Source: Patescibacteria group bacterium
Lineage (GTDB): Bacteria > Patescibacteriota > Minisyncoccia > Phycocordibacterales > Phycocordibacteraceae
Assembly (NCBI GenBank): GCA_024653825.1
Contig: JANLHF010000023.1
Coordinates: forward strand, 1 to 32,335
DNA length: 32,335 bases
Reading direction: 5' to 3'
Part shown: positions 1 to 12,000 of the stretch, one piece after another
Layout of the letters: every line of letters begins with the position of its first letter
Position numbering within the stretch: position 1 is the stretch's first letter
Notes under the pieces: generated by a model
Told to the model about the DNA's origin: nothing
Database searches by the model: none
What the model saw: only the letters and a program-made list of their open reading frames with translations
Translations under genes and position numbers: made by a program

Positions 1-1
1 T

Positions 2-3000
2 GCAGGTCGTCTCTCTATCGGTACTTCCACACCCTGGGGCAACGGCCTCCTCACCGTCGGCACTTCCTCGCCACTTCTCTATGTGGACAGCAACACCGGT
101 AATGTGGGGATTGGGACCTCGACACCTAGTCAAATGTTGGAGGTCAACGGAACGTTTAAGGCGGCAGCAACCAAGGTTGGCACATTTGTAAGTGAAAAGT
201 CATTTACTGTTTCTTTTCCTTCTGGCGTGGACAATCAAAAGGTCAAGCTCTATTGGCCAACAGGAGTGAGAGTACAGGGCGGATATGAAGTTACCGTGGC
301 CGCTGGTTGGAACTGGTTCATCGCTTCGGGGATGATACAAAAACGATTTGGAGTACAGGCGCAGGAATCGGGCACAATATATGTGCAACAAACTGATGTT
401 CCTTTTGTCCTTGGCGCTACAGGCAACGCCTTCACTATCTCGGACCTGCAATGGGACTCGGTAAATTTGAGGTGGTACATTGTTATCGCCGACATCCAAA
501 ATAACGCCCAGTCGGGGAACAACATCACCATCCACGTAAAGTCGTACGTGTATCCGGGCGAATCCGATACGTGGTATCTGGCCGCTGCTGATCAGATGGC
601 CGTTAGTGATGTTTACAGCGACGACGCCACTGTTTACCCGGCGCTCGCAGCAAATACTCCAAACAATTTCGGCATCGGGACCACCTCGCCACTCGCTCGA
701 CTTGATGTGGTTGGCGCGCTTTCTCAAACCACCCCACTTCTCCAAGTATCAAAACTCGGTGCGTCCTATGCCACCTCAACTGCTTTTATCATTGACTCTA
801 CCGGCAACGTCGGCATCGGGACGACGAGCCCCTACGCGAAACTGTCGATTGTCGGTTCTGCGGTCGCGGATTCGTTTAACGTCACATCTTCCGTCGGGTA
901 CCAACAGGGAGGTATCACACTGCTTACTGCGTCTACGACCGCATTTAATACCTTTGTCGGCTTCGGTGTCGGCACCTCGACCACAAGCGGTATCAAGAAC
1001 ACTTTCTTCGGGTATCAGTCGGGACAGGCAAACACGTCGGGTAACGGATCCACCGCTGTCGGATACCAGGCTCTCTTTTCAAATCTAACCAACATCAATA
1101 ACACAGCCATCGGCAATGGAGCGCTGAAATTAATGAATGGCGGCGAAGGGAACACGGCTCTCGGGAGTGGCGCGATGACTAATTCCACTTCTGGGAATTA
1201 TAACGTCGCCCTCGGACTCAACGCGATGTCGAATAGTACGGGCTCCAGCAACGTCGCAATCGGACACGCATCACTCAATCCCGCCGGCATCTTCACAGGG
1301 TCTTTCAACACGATGATAGGCAGGTATGCGGGGACCGATCTCCAGAGCGGCAGCAATAATACGTACGTCGGGTACAACACGGGAGCTTCTCTTATCGCTG
1401 CTGAGAGCGGTAATACACTAATCGGTTATCAAGCCGATGCGATCGCGGGCGCGACAAATGCAGCAGCGATTGGTAATGGAGCGTACGCCGGCGCATCAAA
1501 CGCTTTCGTGCTTGGCAATGCGAGTTCGAATGTCGGTATCGGGACGACGACGCCCTTCGCCAAGTTGGCAGTCGGGGGAGCGGCGGGCGATACGACCGGC
1601 ACGGGCTACTTCAGCGGCGCCCTCACCGCAAACTCGTTGAATCTCTCAAACGGAATTCTCACTTCAACCGCTGGCCTCTCGATCACCAGCGGCGGCGCGG
1701 GCGACCTCACTCTCGATTCGGGCTCGGGCACCATCAACATCGCCTCGGGCGACGACATCCTCGCTGTGGGCGCAAACAGCAACATCGGCTCGGTCGGCGT
1801 GAAGTTCAACACGGTGTATGCGGACACCATCTCGGCGACCACGCTCGTCGGCGTGGTCGTGGGCGGCGCGACCAACGCGGCTGATTGGATCATCAATAAT
1901 GATAACGCCTCTGCCGATACCGAACCGATGACGCTCGCCTTTGAGCGTGGTTCGGTGACGCCGAACGCGCTCCTCTCGTGGAACTCGGCCGAGAACGCAA
2001 AGCGCTTCGAGTTCAATCAGCCGCTCTTCATTCAAAGCGCCGATGCCTCCACCACGCTCACCACTCTTGATTTGAAATCGGTAGCGGGGCAGACGGCGGA
2101 TATCTTCCGCATCGCTTCTTCCAGCGGCGACTATCTTTTCAACATCGCGGCAAGCGGCAACGTCGGCATCGGGACGACCACTCCAGCGTACAAATTGGAT
2201 GTGAACGGGGATTTCAGGGTGGGAGTGGCAGGAGCAGTAGCGAATAGTCTCTATGTGAATACAACAGCCGGCAATGTCGGGATTGGGGGAACAGGTGTGC
2301 CGAATTTCATTGGCGTCAATGCAAATTCGCATGTCTTAACTATCAGCGGCGATGTTACAGGGGGTAACTTCTATCGAGGGGTTCTCGAGTTAAGAAATCC
2401 GGGAGAAGGCTTGGTAGACAATGGTGACATATATTTCGTTGGCGGTAGTACGCAGGCCACCGCCGCATACGCCTCGATTGGCAGCGGATCTGAAGGTTTG
2501 GGAGGTGCGAGCGGATACGGCTCTATTCTCACGTTCACAACTAAAGCTGATAATGGCGCGGCCGCACAACGTCTGCGTATCACAAGCACCGGCAACGTCG
2601 GCATCGGGACGACGAGTCCGTGGGCACAACTCTCGGTCAATCCGAATGGTATTACCGGCCCAGCCTTCGTCGTTGGGTCATCCACAGTCACCAACTTCAT
2701 CGTGACGAATGGTGGGAACGTGGGGATTGGGACGGCGAGTCCGGTGGCGCCTCTTAACATAGAAGGGCTTACATCTGGGGCACTTGTGCCACTTTTATAT
2801 CTTCAACAAGGTGGTTCATCTCCGAACTACGGATTTATTTTTAATGTGGACAATGTCACGACAGGAAATCTTTTCTTAGACCGCATTACTAACGGTTCTA
2901 ATGTGGGCACAGCGATGACGATTACCCCCAACCTCAATATAGGTATTGGCAACACAAGCCCCGACTCGTCTGGCGCGAGGATTGTTGTTTCACCTACGAA

Positions 3001-6000
3001 TACCACTGGCTCCGCCGTATATCAGGGTCTCGACGTTTCAAATAATATAGATGCGAATTTCCACATAGACATCACTGGTTCTGCGGCAACAGATAAGAGG
3101 GCAGTGCTTGGTAGCACAGTGGCTTCTGCACTCGCTTTCCAAACTGGCGGTACGGAAAAAATGCGGGTTACCAGTGGCGGCAACGTCGGCATCGGGACGA
3201 CGACGCCCTCATACAAACTTGACGTCGCCGGGTTCATCAACACCGACCAATATTCCGGATACAAACAAGCGGGGAATACAATTCTGTATGCTTCAACGAC
3301 AAATTTTTCAACACTTGTCGGTATAGGCCAGCCGACACTTACTCCAAGTATTGCTGGCGGGATGACCTCGTTCGGGTATCAGGCATTGGGTAACGCCACT
3401 TCTTCTTCTTACAACACGGCTATTGGATACAAGGCCCTTTTGGGGAATGCAGTAGACTCTAGTGGTCTTTCCAACACGGCTATTGGATACGAAGCTCTGC
3501 GCGACAACTCTTCAGGAGGCCTTAACACCGCCATTGGAGTAAGCGCTCTTGCTTCTCATTCGACAGGCTCATACAACACCGCTCTTGGTGCCAATGCTCT
3601 TTTGTTTGACACGGCGGGAGAACAAAATACCGCAAATGGTTCTTATGCACTTTACTCAAACACTATCGGCAGTTTCAACACCGCTGGTGGTGTCGGGGCT
3701 CTGCTTTATAACACCACTGGCTCAAATAATGCCGCTTTCGGTGTCAGTGCTCTTGAGAACAATGCTTCCGCGACCAACACCGTAGCGGTTGGATATAAAG
3801 CAGGGTTTGGTGTTCTTGGGCAGTCCGCCTTCCAGAATGCAACTTTGCTTGGTTATCAGGCTGGACTCGGTTTAACCACGGGCAACAATAATACTCTTTT
3901 GGGTTACCAAGCGGGGAGTAATCTCACCACAGGGAGTGGCAACGTTATCATCGGCTATAACATTTCGGCGACTTCAAGCATGGCCACGAACTCTCTTAAT
4001 ATCGGTAACTTGATTTTTGGCACCGGTTTAGATGGCACCGATACGACGCTCTCGAGTGGAAACGTCGGCATCGGGACGACGACGCCGGACACAAAACTTT
4101 CTGTAAACGGAACTATTTATTCATCCATAACTGAATTGGTGACCAACGGCACTTTTAGTTCAGATATTAGTGGTTGGACCGATAATTCCGGTGTTGGTTC
4201 GTCCATCGCTTGGAGTTCCGGTTTCAGTGGTTCTCTGTTGCTCAGTGGCGCTACCGCCAATGCTATAGCTGACCAGACACTGACCACTCGTATTGGGGCC
4301 AGGTATATTGTTAAAGTTACTGCGCCGGCTGCAGCACACAACTTCGACGTCCGTATTGGGTCAACTCTTGGCGGGACAGATTTACTGGACGAAACAATAT
4401 ATTCTGGGTCGGTGTCCGGTTCGTTTACCTTCTTCTTCACCGCAAGTTCCGCCACTACTTATTTCAGAGTGTTCACTGCGTCAGATGGAAATTATGTTGA
4501 TAATATATCAGTCACTCAAGCATCATTGATTGCAGAAGGAAACGTTGGTATCGGGACGTCGTCGCCGGCTGGTCCTCTGCACGTTGTAAATGTTGTTGGA
4601 GGGAGCGATGTCTTGCGTTTGGACACCACTGGCACCGGAGCTGATCAGCCAGTTGATATTCGTTTGGGTAGTAATAACGCAAAAGGTTTGAGGATTTACG
4701 CTAGTACTAACGAACTTGGATTTCAGCCCGAGGGTGCAGGATTTCAGTTTTATAGCAACAGCAGCGCTAATTTTCCCGGACAGGTCTATTTTGATTCAGG
4801 CGCACACGATTCAGCGGCGATAATGTTTAGAACATCCGCGTCTAGTACAAATATTACAGAGCGGATGCGGATAACATCCAGTGGCAACATAGGTATTGGT
4901 ATTACTACCCCAACGAGTCGGTTGCAGATTAAGGGATTTAATCAGTTGGCTGCCAGCTCCTCTCTCTCAGTCTTGGATTCTTCGAGCAACTCTCTTTTTG
5001 ATGTTAAAAACAACGGCAACGTCGGCATCGGGACGACGAGTCCGTTCGCCAAACTTTCAGTAGCAGGGGACATCTACGCAGACGGAAACCTGACCGTAGG
5101 GGGACTCACCGCCACTTCGTCAATCTCTGCCCCATACTTCACCGCCACCGACGCGGCAGCCACTTCAACTTTTGCGGGTGGACTCACGGTCGGCACTTCG
5201 CAATTTGTTGTTCAGCAAGCGACAGGGAATGTAGGGATTGGGACTGCGAATCCGGGTTCCAGTTTAGATGTGAACGGGATTATACATACAAACAATTATT
5301 TAAGGTTGGGTTCATCGGCGACTGATTCAAATTGGCAACTAGGTTTTGAAACTAGCCCAGTGTCAGCTCAACTCGTTACAGGATATGCAACTGTACTTAA
5401 TGCTGCTGCAAGTGCGAGTCAAGGGTTTATGTTCCGTAACGGGCCTACGGGGTCTAGTTTAATGGAGTTGAATGATACCAATGTATATATAGCCGGCAAC
5501 GTCGGCATCGGAACATCAAGCCCACAAGTATCGTTAGACGTTGCCGGTCTCACCCGCTATTCTGAAACTTCATCATTCACTCAGCCGACTAACGGAAAGG
5601 GTATTGAGTTTGTATATCGCACCGATAGCGGGAATGATTATGGATTTGTCCAATCGTATGACCGAACCAACTCTGTGTATAAAGACTTACACATTGACGC
5701 TCTACCGCTCAACCTGAATAGATACAGCGCTGGTGGTGTCAACATCGCGGCTGCTGGTCTTGTTAATATCGGTAATATCCAACAATCGCTTGGTAAACTG
5801 CAGGTTTTTGGAGTATACACGGGTGCGGCAGATAACATTGTGTTGAGTTTGAATTCTGGTGCTTCTGGCGTAGCTTCTAAAATCCACTTTTCTGATTCGG
5901 TAAATTGGAACTGGACAATCGGAGGATACGGAGACACGACAGGTGATTTCGTATTTAATAGCGGTGCTTGGGCAGGTGCGTTGGGAACAGAGAGAATGAG

Positions 6001-9000
6001 AATAAAACAAACTGGAGATGTCCGAATCGGAACGTATACCAATACAAGTTACGATGAGAAAGTAGCTATTGTTGGTGCCAAAGTCCCATTTGTAGGCATT
6101 CCGCAAAACCAATTGGCGGTTGTCGACAATACTTCAATGGCGGCTGGCGTGGGAGGGGCAATCAGCTTTGAGGGTAGTTATACTGGAACAACACTGACAT
6201 CATTTGCCGCTATCGCTGGAGTCAAGTCAAACGGTACGGATGCAAATTATGATGGAGACTTCACTATCGGTACCAGAGTTCACGGTGGAAATATAACTGA
6301 GAAAGTGCGTGTCTTGGCGAACGGCAACGTCGGCATCGGGATCGTGAACCCGGCATACGCGCTTGATGTTAAAGGCCAGAGTGGCACGAGCAATCTATTC
6401 AATGTCGCTTCGTCAACGGGGACAAGCCAGTTGATGGTAGATAGTCGTGGCAGACTAAATGTTAACTCTACTTCTGCCACGGCAAATCTAGCGAGGGCTG
6501 AGATAGTCGCACAGGATTCAGACCAGATAGCGCTCCACGTGAGCCACATCAATTCAAGCGGTGGTGTTTCTACTGCGTGGGGTATAAAAGTAGATGGGAA
6601 TCATCCAAATAACACCAGTCAGTACTACGGGATGCAGATAGCCCCGCTGCAATCTTATACCGCATCGATGACCGGACTGGATATTACTTATAGCGCGAGT
6701 TACGGCACCTCAAAAGGAATTAATATTGTTCTTAGTAAAAGTCTTGATGCTTCTACTCCCGGATACGGAATAAGTTCAAGTATCATTAGTACTGGCACCA
6801 CTAATAACAGCGAATTGCTTGCGGGGGATTTCAAAATTTCTCAAACAGGCGGGGCAAGCACAGATGTACAAAATGTCGCAAGATTCCAGAATGCATCTAT
6901 CACGGGAGATTCAAAATTCCTCACTTTTGGTACCGAGGCAAGTTATACAGAACGTGGGACAATTTTCTACGATAGAATCAACAATGCTCTCGATATTAAT
7001 GGCAATAACGCGTTAAGTTTGTCGACCGGGGGCACTGTCCGGGAGTTCATATCATCAACAGGCAACGTCGGCATCGGGACGACGAGTCCGTGGGGACTCC
7101 TTTCAGTCAATCCAAACGGCATCACGGGTCCATCATTTGTCATCGGCAGCTCTACACAGAACAGCTTGGTTTTCACACAAGACAATAATCTTCGTTTGTA
7201 CTCAATGGGGAATCCTCTTGTGTACTCGGAGTTCTCGCGTGGAGATACGAACGGTTATACGGTATTCAATCAAGTAGCAAATAATTTTGGATATTCTTTT
7301 AATAATAATGGCATCGCTTACCTCTCGATTCAAGGGGGCGGAGTTGGTCCCACGATTTCTGGGAATGGCGGACTTAACCTCACAACGACGAATAACACAG
7401 ATCTTCTTAACATGATGGGTTCAGTAAGAATTGGATATTCTGGAACGAATAACTACATTATACCGATTACCGACAACTTGATTTCAAACGGCACGGTAAC
7501 ACAGCGCTGGTCCTCTTTGCATGTTGGTACAGGCGATAGCTCATTCGCCGGCAACGTCGGCATCGGGACGACGAGTCCGACACAGAAACTTGATGTGTAC
7601 GCCACTGCGAATGGTGGTGGAATTGTTATAAATAATTCAGGTGGAGCTACGGCTCTGAGATTAAATACGGACAATGTTGCAACGAGTGATTATCGCAACT
7701 GGGCTTTAGTAACAAATTACACTACAAACGGCTCCTTAGCTTTTCAAGTCGGTTCAGCGAGAGGGGTAGAAGCGTATGGTGGTACAGAGGTAATGACGAT
7801 GACAAAAGAAGGCAACGTGGGTATCGGGACGACGAGTCCTTCCACCAAGTTTTCCGTCGGCGGGGCGGCGGGCGATACCACTGGTCATGGCTACTTCACT
7901 GGCGGGCTCGGCGTGGGGGTTGTCAACACGACCGCGGGCTCGCTACAGGTAAGCGGTACTGGCACATTCGGGAACCTGACTACGACGGGTAGCGATTCAG
8001 CCATTCTGCTGTCAAACACGGGTGCAGCGACGATTAAGGAAAGCGGCGGCGGCTATCTGGTCATAAGTACCGCCAGCAACAATATATATCTTGACCCCGC
8101 CGGCGATTTATATCTGAGGTCCGGTGGGGGATTCACACAGGCCGTAGTGACGGCTACAGCATCTGCCGACCGCTACTTGACGCTTACGGGCTCCAACGGC
8201 GGCGCACCAACTATTGGTACTTCTGCGGGAAATTTAAACCTCACTCCCGCCAACTCTGCCACCACTACAGTTGCAAATGGCTTCATCGCGGGGACAGGGG
8301 GCACAGGATTGGTGGTACAGCAAACAAGTGGCAACGTCGGCATCGGGACGACGAGTCCGGCTACAACGCTTTCGGTTGATGGAAATGGGTACCTCACGGG
8401 TGGGCTTGGGGTGGGCGTGGTAAATACGACGGCGGGTACCCTTAGTGTAAGCGGACTCGCTACATTAACAGGCGGTGCAGTTACTGATGCGGCGAATGGG
8501 TATGCGTTGTTCACGGGCGATCCTTCGAGTTACAATATAAGCAGGGACGGTGTAACAGTTAGTGTCAAAAGTGGAGGGGTTATTAGTTTGGTGGCACCTC
8601 AAGGAGTCTCCGTTAGTGCAGCGTTTAGTGCGACCGCCGGTCTAACTACGCTTAGTAATGCTTCCACAACGCAGTTGTCAGTATCAAACACCGCATACTT
8701 CCCCGGCTCTGGTATCTGGAATAGTAGCGGCAACGTCGGCATCGGGAACACTAATCCGCAATACACACTTGATGTCACTGGCACCGCGAACATCACCGGC
8801 ACGACGACGATTCAGGGGCTCACGGTGGGGAAAGGGGCGAGCTCTCTACCAGCAAACACCGTATTTGGAGTAGGAGCAGGAGCATCATTTACCACCGCAA
8901 ACAACAACATCGCCATCGGTACAAATGCGTTAGCAACTGCCGCGGCAACGGGAGACAGGCAAATTGCTATTGGTACGAGCGCTCTGCAAAATGCGGACAA

Positions 9001-12000
9001 CTATCTCAATGTCGCCATCGGTTATTTGGCCGGTTCTTCTATAAATACAGGTCAAGAAAACGTAATACTTGGCGGTTATGTGGCGACAGCAATGACAACA
9101 GGGTCACAAAATGTGTTTCTTGGCGGGAGCGTAGCACAACAAGGTGTTCTTACCGGCGGGCTTAATACTTTTGTTGGGTATGGCATTGCTAGCGGTCTGA
9201 ACCTTACCTCTGCATTTAGTAACACCGCCGTTGGCGGAGTCGCGCTCGCTTCACTTACGACTGGTCAGTACAACGTCGTTATGGGACGACGCGCCGGGTT
9301 TATGATTTCGTCAGGTAGCAACAACGTGATTATCGGTGGTACCGATGGTACCGCGGACTCTGTTCTCTCCACGGGGTCTGCCAATACTATAATTGGTCAA
9401 CAAGCTGGAGTTACCACAACTGGCGGCGGCAACGTTATGCTCGGCTATCGCGCCGGCTCCTTTGAAGCCGGCTCCAACTCTTTCTATGTTGATAATCAAA
9501 ACCGCACGAATACTGCAGGCGACAAAACGGGTGCGCTCCTCTATGGCACCTTCAACGCGACACCCGCTTCACAGACGCTCGTCATCAACGCCTCAACGAC
9601 CGTCGCGCAGAACTTGAGTGTTTTAGGAACAGGGAATAGTTACTTTGCCGGCAACGTCGGCATCGGGACGACGAGTCCGTGGAAGGCGTTAAGTGTCGTC
9701 GGTGGAGTAGCTTTTCCTGATTTGGAGACCAATACAGATAATGCAGATTATCCTATAATTCTGAAAAAAACAGATGGGACACTGATGTATGAAAGCGTGA
9801 TGACCGTAAACCCAGCCAACGACACTCTTGATGTCGGAAACTTACACCTGTTTACTTCTGGTACGATAAGGGCAGATAATGCGGCATTAATCTTAGCAAC
9901 CAACTACTTCAATCCCGGAATAGCATTAACCACGGGGGGTAGCAATAAGGCAATAATAGGAGATACAACCGACAGGACAATTGGGATAGCGGACAGACTA
10001 CAAATACCGGGAACTACAGAAATTACAAGTTCATTAGGTTTCTCTATGTGGTCGGCTGATGCATTAAGTTCTCGTATTGAGTTTGGTAAATCTCGTGGGG
10101 CGGCATTGGGAACGAATACTATTGTTCAAAACAATGACGTGTTAGCGACAATCGCTGGGTATGGTGCAAATGGTTCTACTTTCACGAACGCCGCGAATAT
10201 CTTTATGGAGGTTGACGGAACGCCAGGAGCAACCACGGATATGCCGGGGCGACTTACTTTTTACACCACGCCGGATGGTTCTGGGACAGCACTTGAGCGT
10301 ATGCGAATTGATAATGCAGGCAACGTGGGTATCGGGACGACGAGTCCTGCAAGTAAACTTGTTGTATATGGATCGGATTCGTCATACGGCATGGCAAGAA
10401 TCGTCAACTCAAGCGCGAACGGCGAGGCGAGTATCGCATTTAGAGATTCCAGCGACTCGGACTCGCAGTCATGGGTCATCGGGAAGAATCTTTCAAGCTC
10501 TGGTACGGATTCGTTCGGATTCTATAGCGTTACCGGTACTCATCTGACTATCACACAAGGTGGCAACGTCGGCATCGGGACGACGAGTCCATGGGCGCAA
10601 CTTTCGGTAAATCCAAACGGCATCACGGGTCCGTCGTTTGCAATCGGATCCTCCACCAAAACTGATTTCATTGTGACGAATGGGGGGAACGTGGGGATTG
10701 GAAACTTGAGTCCCACTGCCGGATTGCATATTGGTTCTGCCGCAAGCGGCAAAAACGTCAGAGTTGCTAATGGTTGGTTGTGCGTGGACAGTAATGACAC
10801 CTGCACCGGAGCGGGAACGGCCGGCACCATCTACACGGTCGACGTGGATGTCCAGGGCGCTGATGTGGCGGAAAACTATCCGACGTTGGACGCAATCCTG
10901 GAAGCGGGTGATGTAGTAACGACTGATGGTTCTAATCAGGGGTATGTTTCCAAAGCCGTTTCGACCTTTACTGTTTTAGGAGTTGTCTCCACCAAACCGG
11001 GCTTGTTGCTTAACGGGTATAAATCGGAAGATTTTCCCAATGCCAGCAACGTACCTATAGCGTTAAACGGGCGTGTGCCAGTTAAGGTATCGAGCGGAAA
11101 CGGATTCATCAGTATCGGTGATCGTCTCGCTCTCTCTTCGACCACTCCAGGTGTGGCGGTGAAGGCGCTCCATAGTGGCGAGACGATCGGTGTGGCGCTC
11201 GCACCCTACAACAGTGACACTGTGGGCTCCATAAACGTGTTCGTCTCACCGCAATACTGGCTTGCTCCCGGGGATATATCAGTTGATGTAATAACAGGCA
11301 GGGTCGGCATTGGCACCACGACACCGAACCACACGCTCACGGTCGCCGGAGATGTCGGCGCCATCGCATTCGTCAACACTTCCACCAGAAGTGCCAAGAA
11401 GGATATCGAATATAGTACTGCTTCCTCCACTAGCGATCGTCTGAACCAGCTCGTGAACCTCAAAGTCGCCACCTACCGCTACACCATTGAGAACCAGGCT
11501 GACCCACTGCGCATCGGCCTCATAGCCGAAGACACTCAATCTATCGCTCCTGAGATACTTTCAGCAGACGGTAAGGGAGTTGATCTCTACAAGCTTGCGA
11601 CCTTCACGCTCTCGGGTGTGCAGGCGCTCGCAGACAAGGTGGCGTCGGCGGAGACGCGTCTCACCTCGCTTGAAGAACGCGTTGCCATTTTGGAGCGTAT
11701 GGCAATCGGCACGAAAACCGATTTTGCGGACACGGCGACCAGCACAGTGGCAACTTCAACACCCTTTAGCATCGGGTTCATTTCAAGTTTATTCGGACAA
11801 ATAACAGAGTGGCTCGCGGATGCGGGGAACGGGATAGGAGACCTTTTTGCAAAAACATTCCACGCAAGCGAGCAGATTTGTGTGGACGATCAGTGTCTCA
11901 CGAAAGGTGATGTGAAGACGCTCTTAGACTATGTGCACGCACAGACGGCGAGTGTAGCCGATAATTCCGGCTCCTCCGGTATATCGATTTCACCGGTGGC

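Larger units (their letters stand above)
803..10590 (+). repeat. Dispersed near-identical 29-bp DNA repeat encoding GNVGIGTTSP
   Basis: A 29-bp sequence beginning GGCAACGTCGGCATCGGGAC occurs without mismatch at 2591, 5015, 7061, 7550, 8330, 9650 and 10562. A one-mismatch copy is at 803. Partial or variant copies are at 2156, 3179, 4061, 5495, 6323, 7811, 8729 and 10319. Spacing is irregular (about 0.3-2 kb) and all copies are in frame. Wobble positions are kept along with the protein. Confidence 0.9.

Noticed and set aside
803-10590. Regularly recurring 29-bp repeat as a possible CRISPR array
   Set aside because: The copies lie hundreds of bases apart at irregular distances, are all in frame in one long gene and encode the GNVGIGTTSP linker. 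No cas genes are present.
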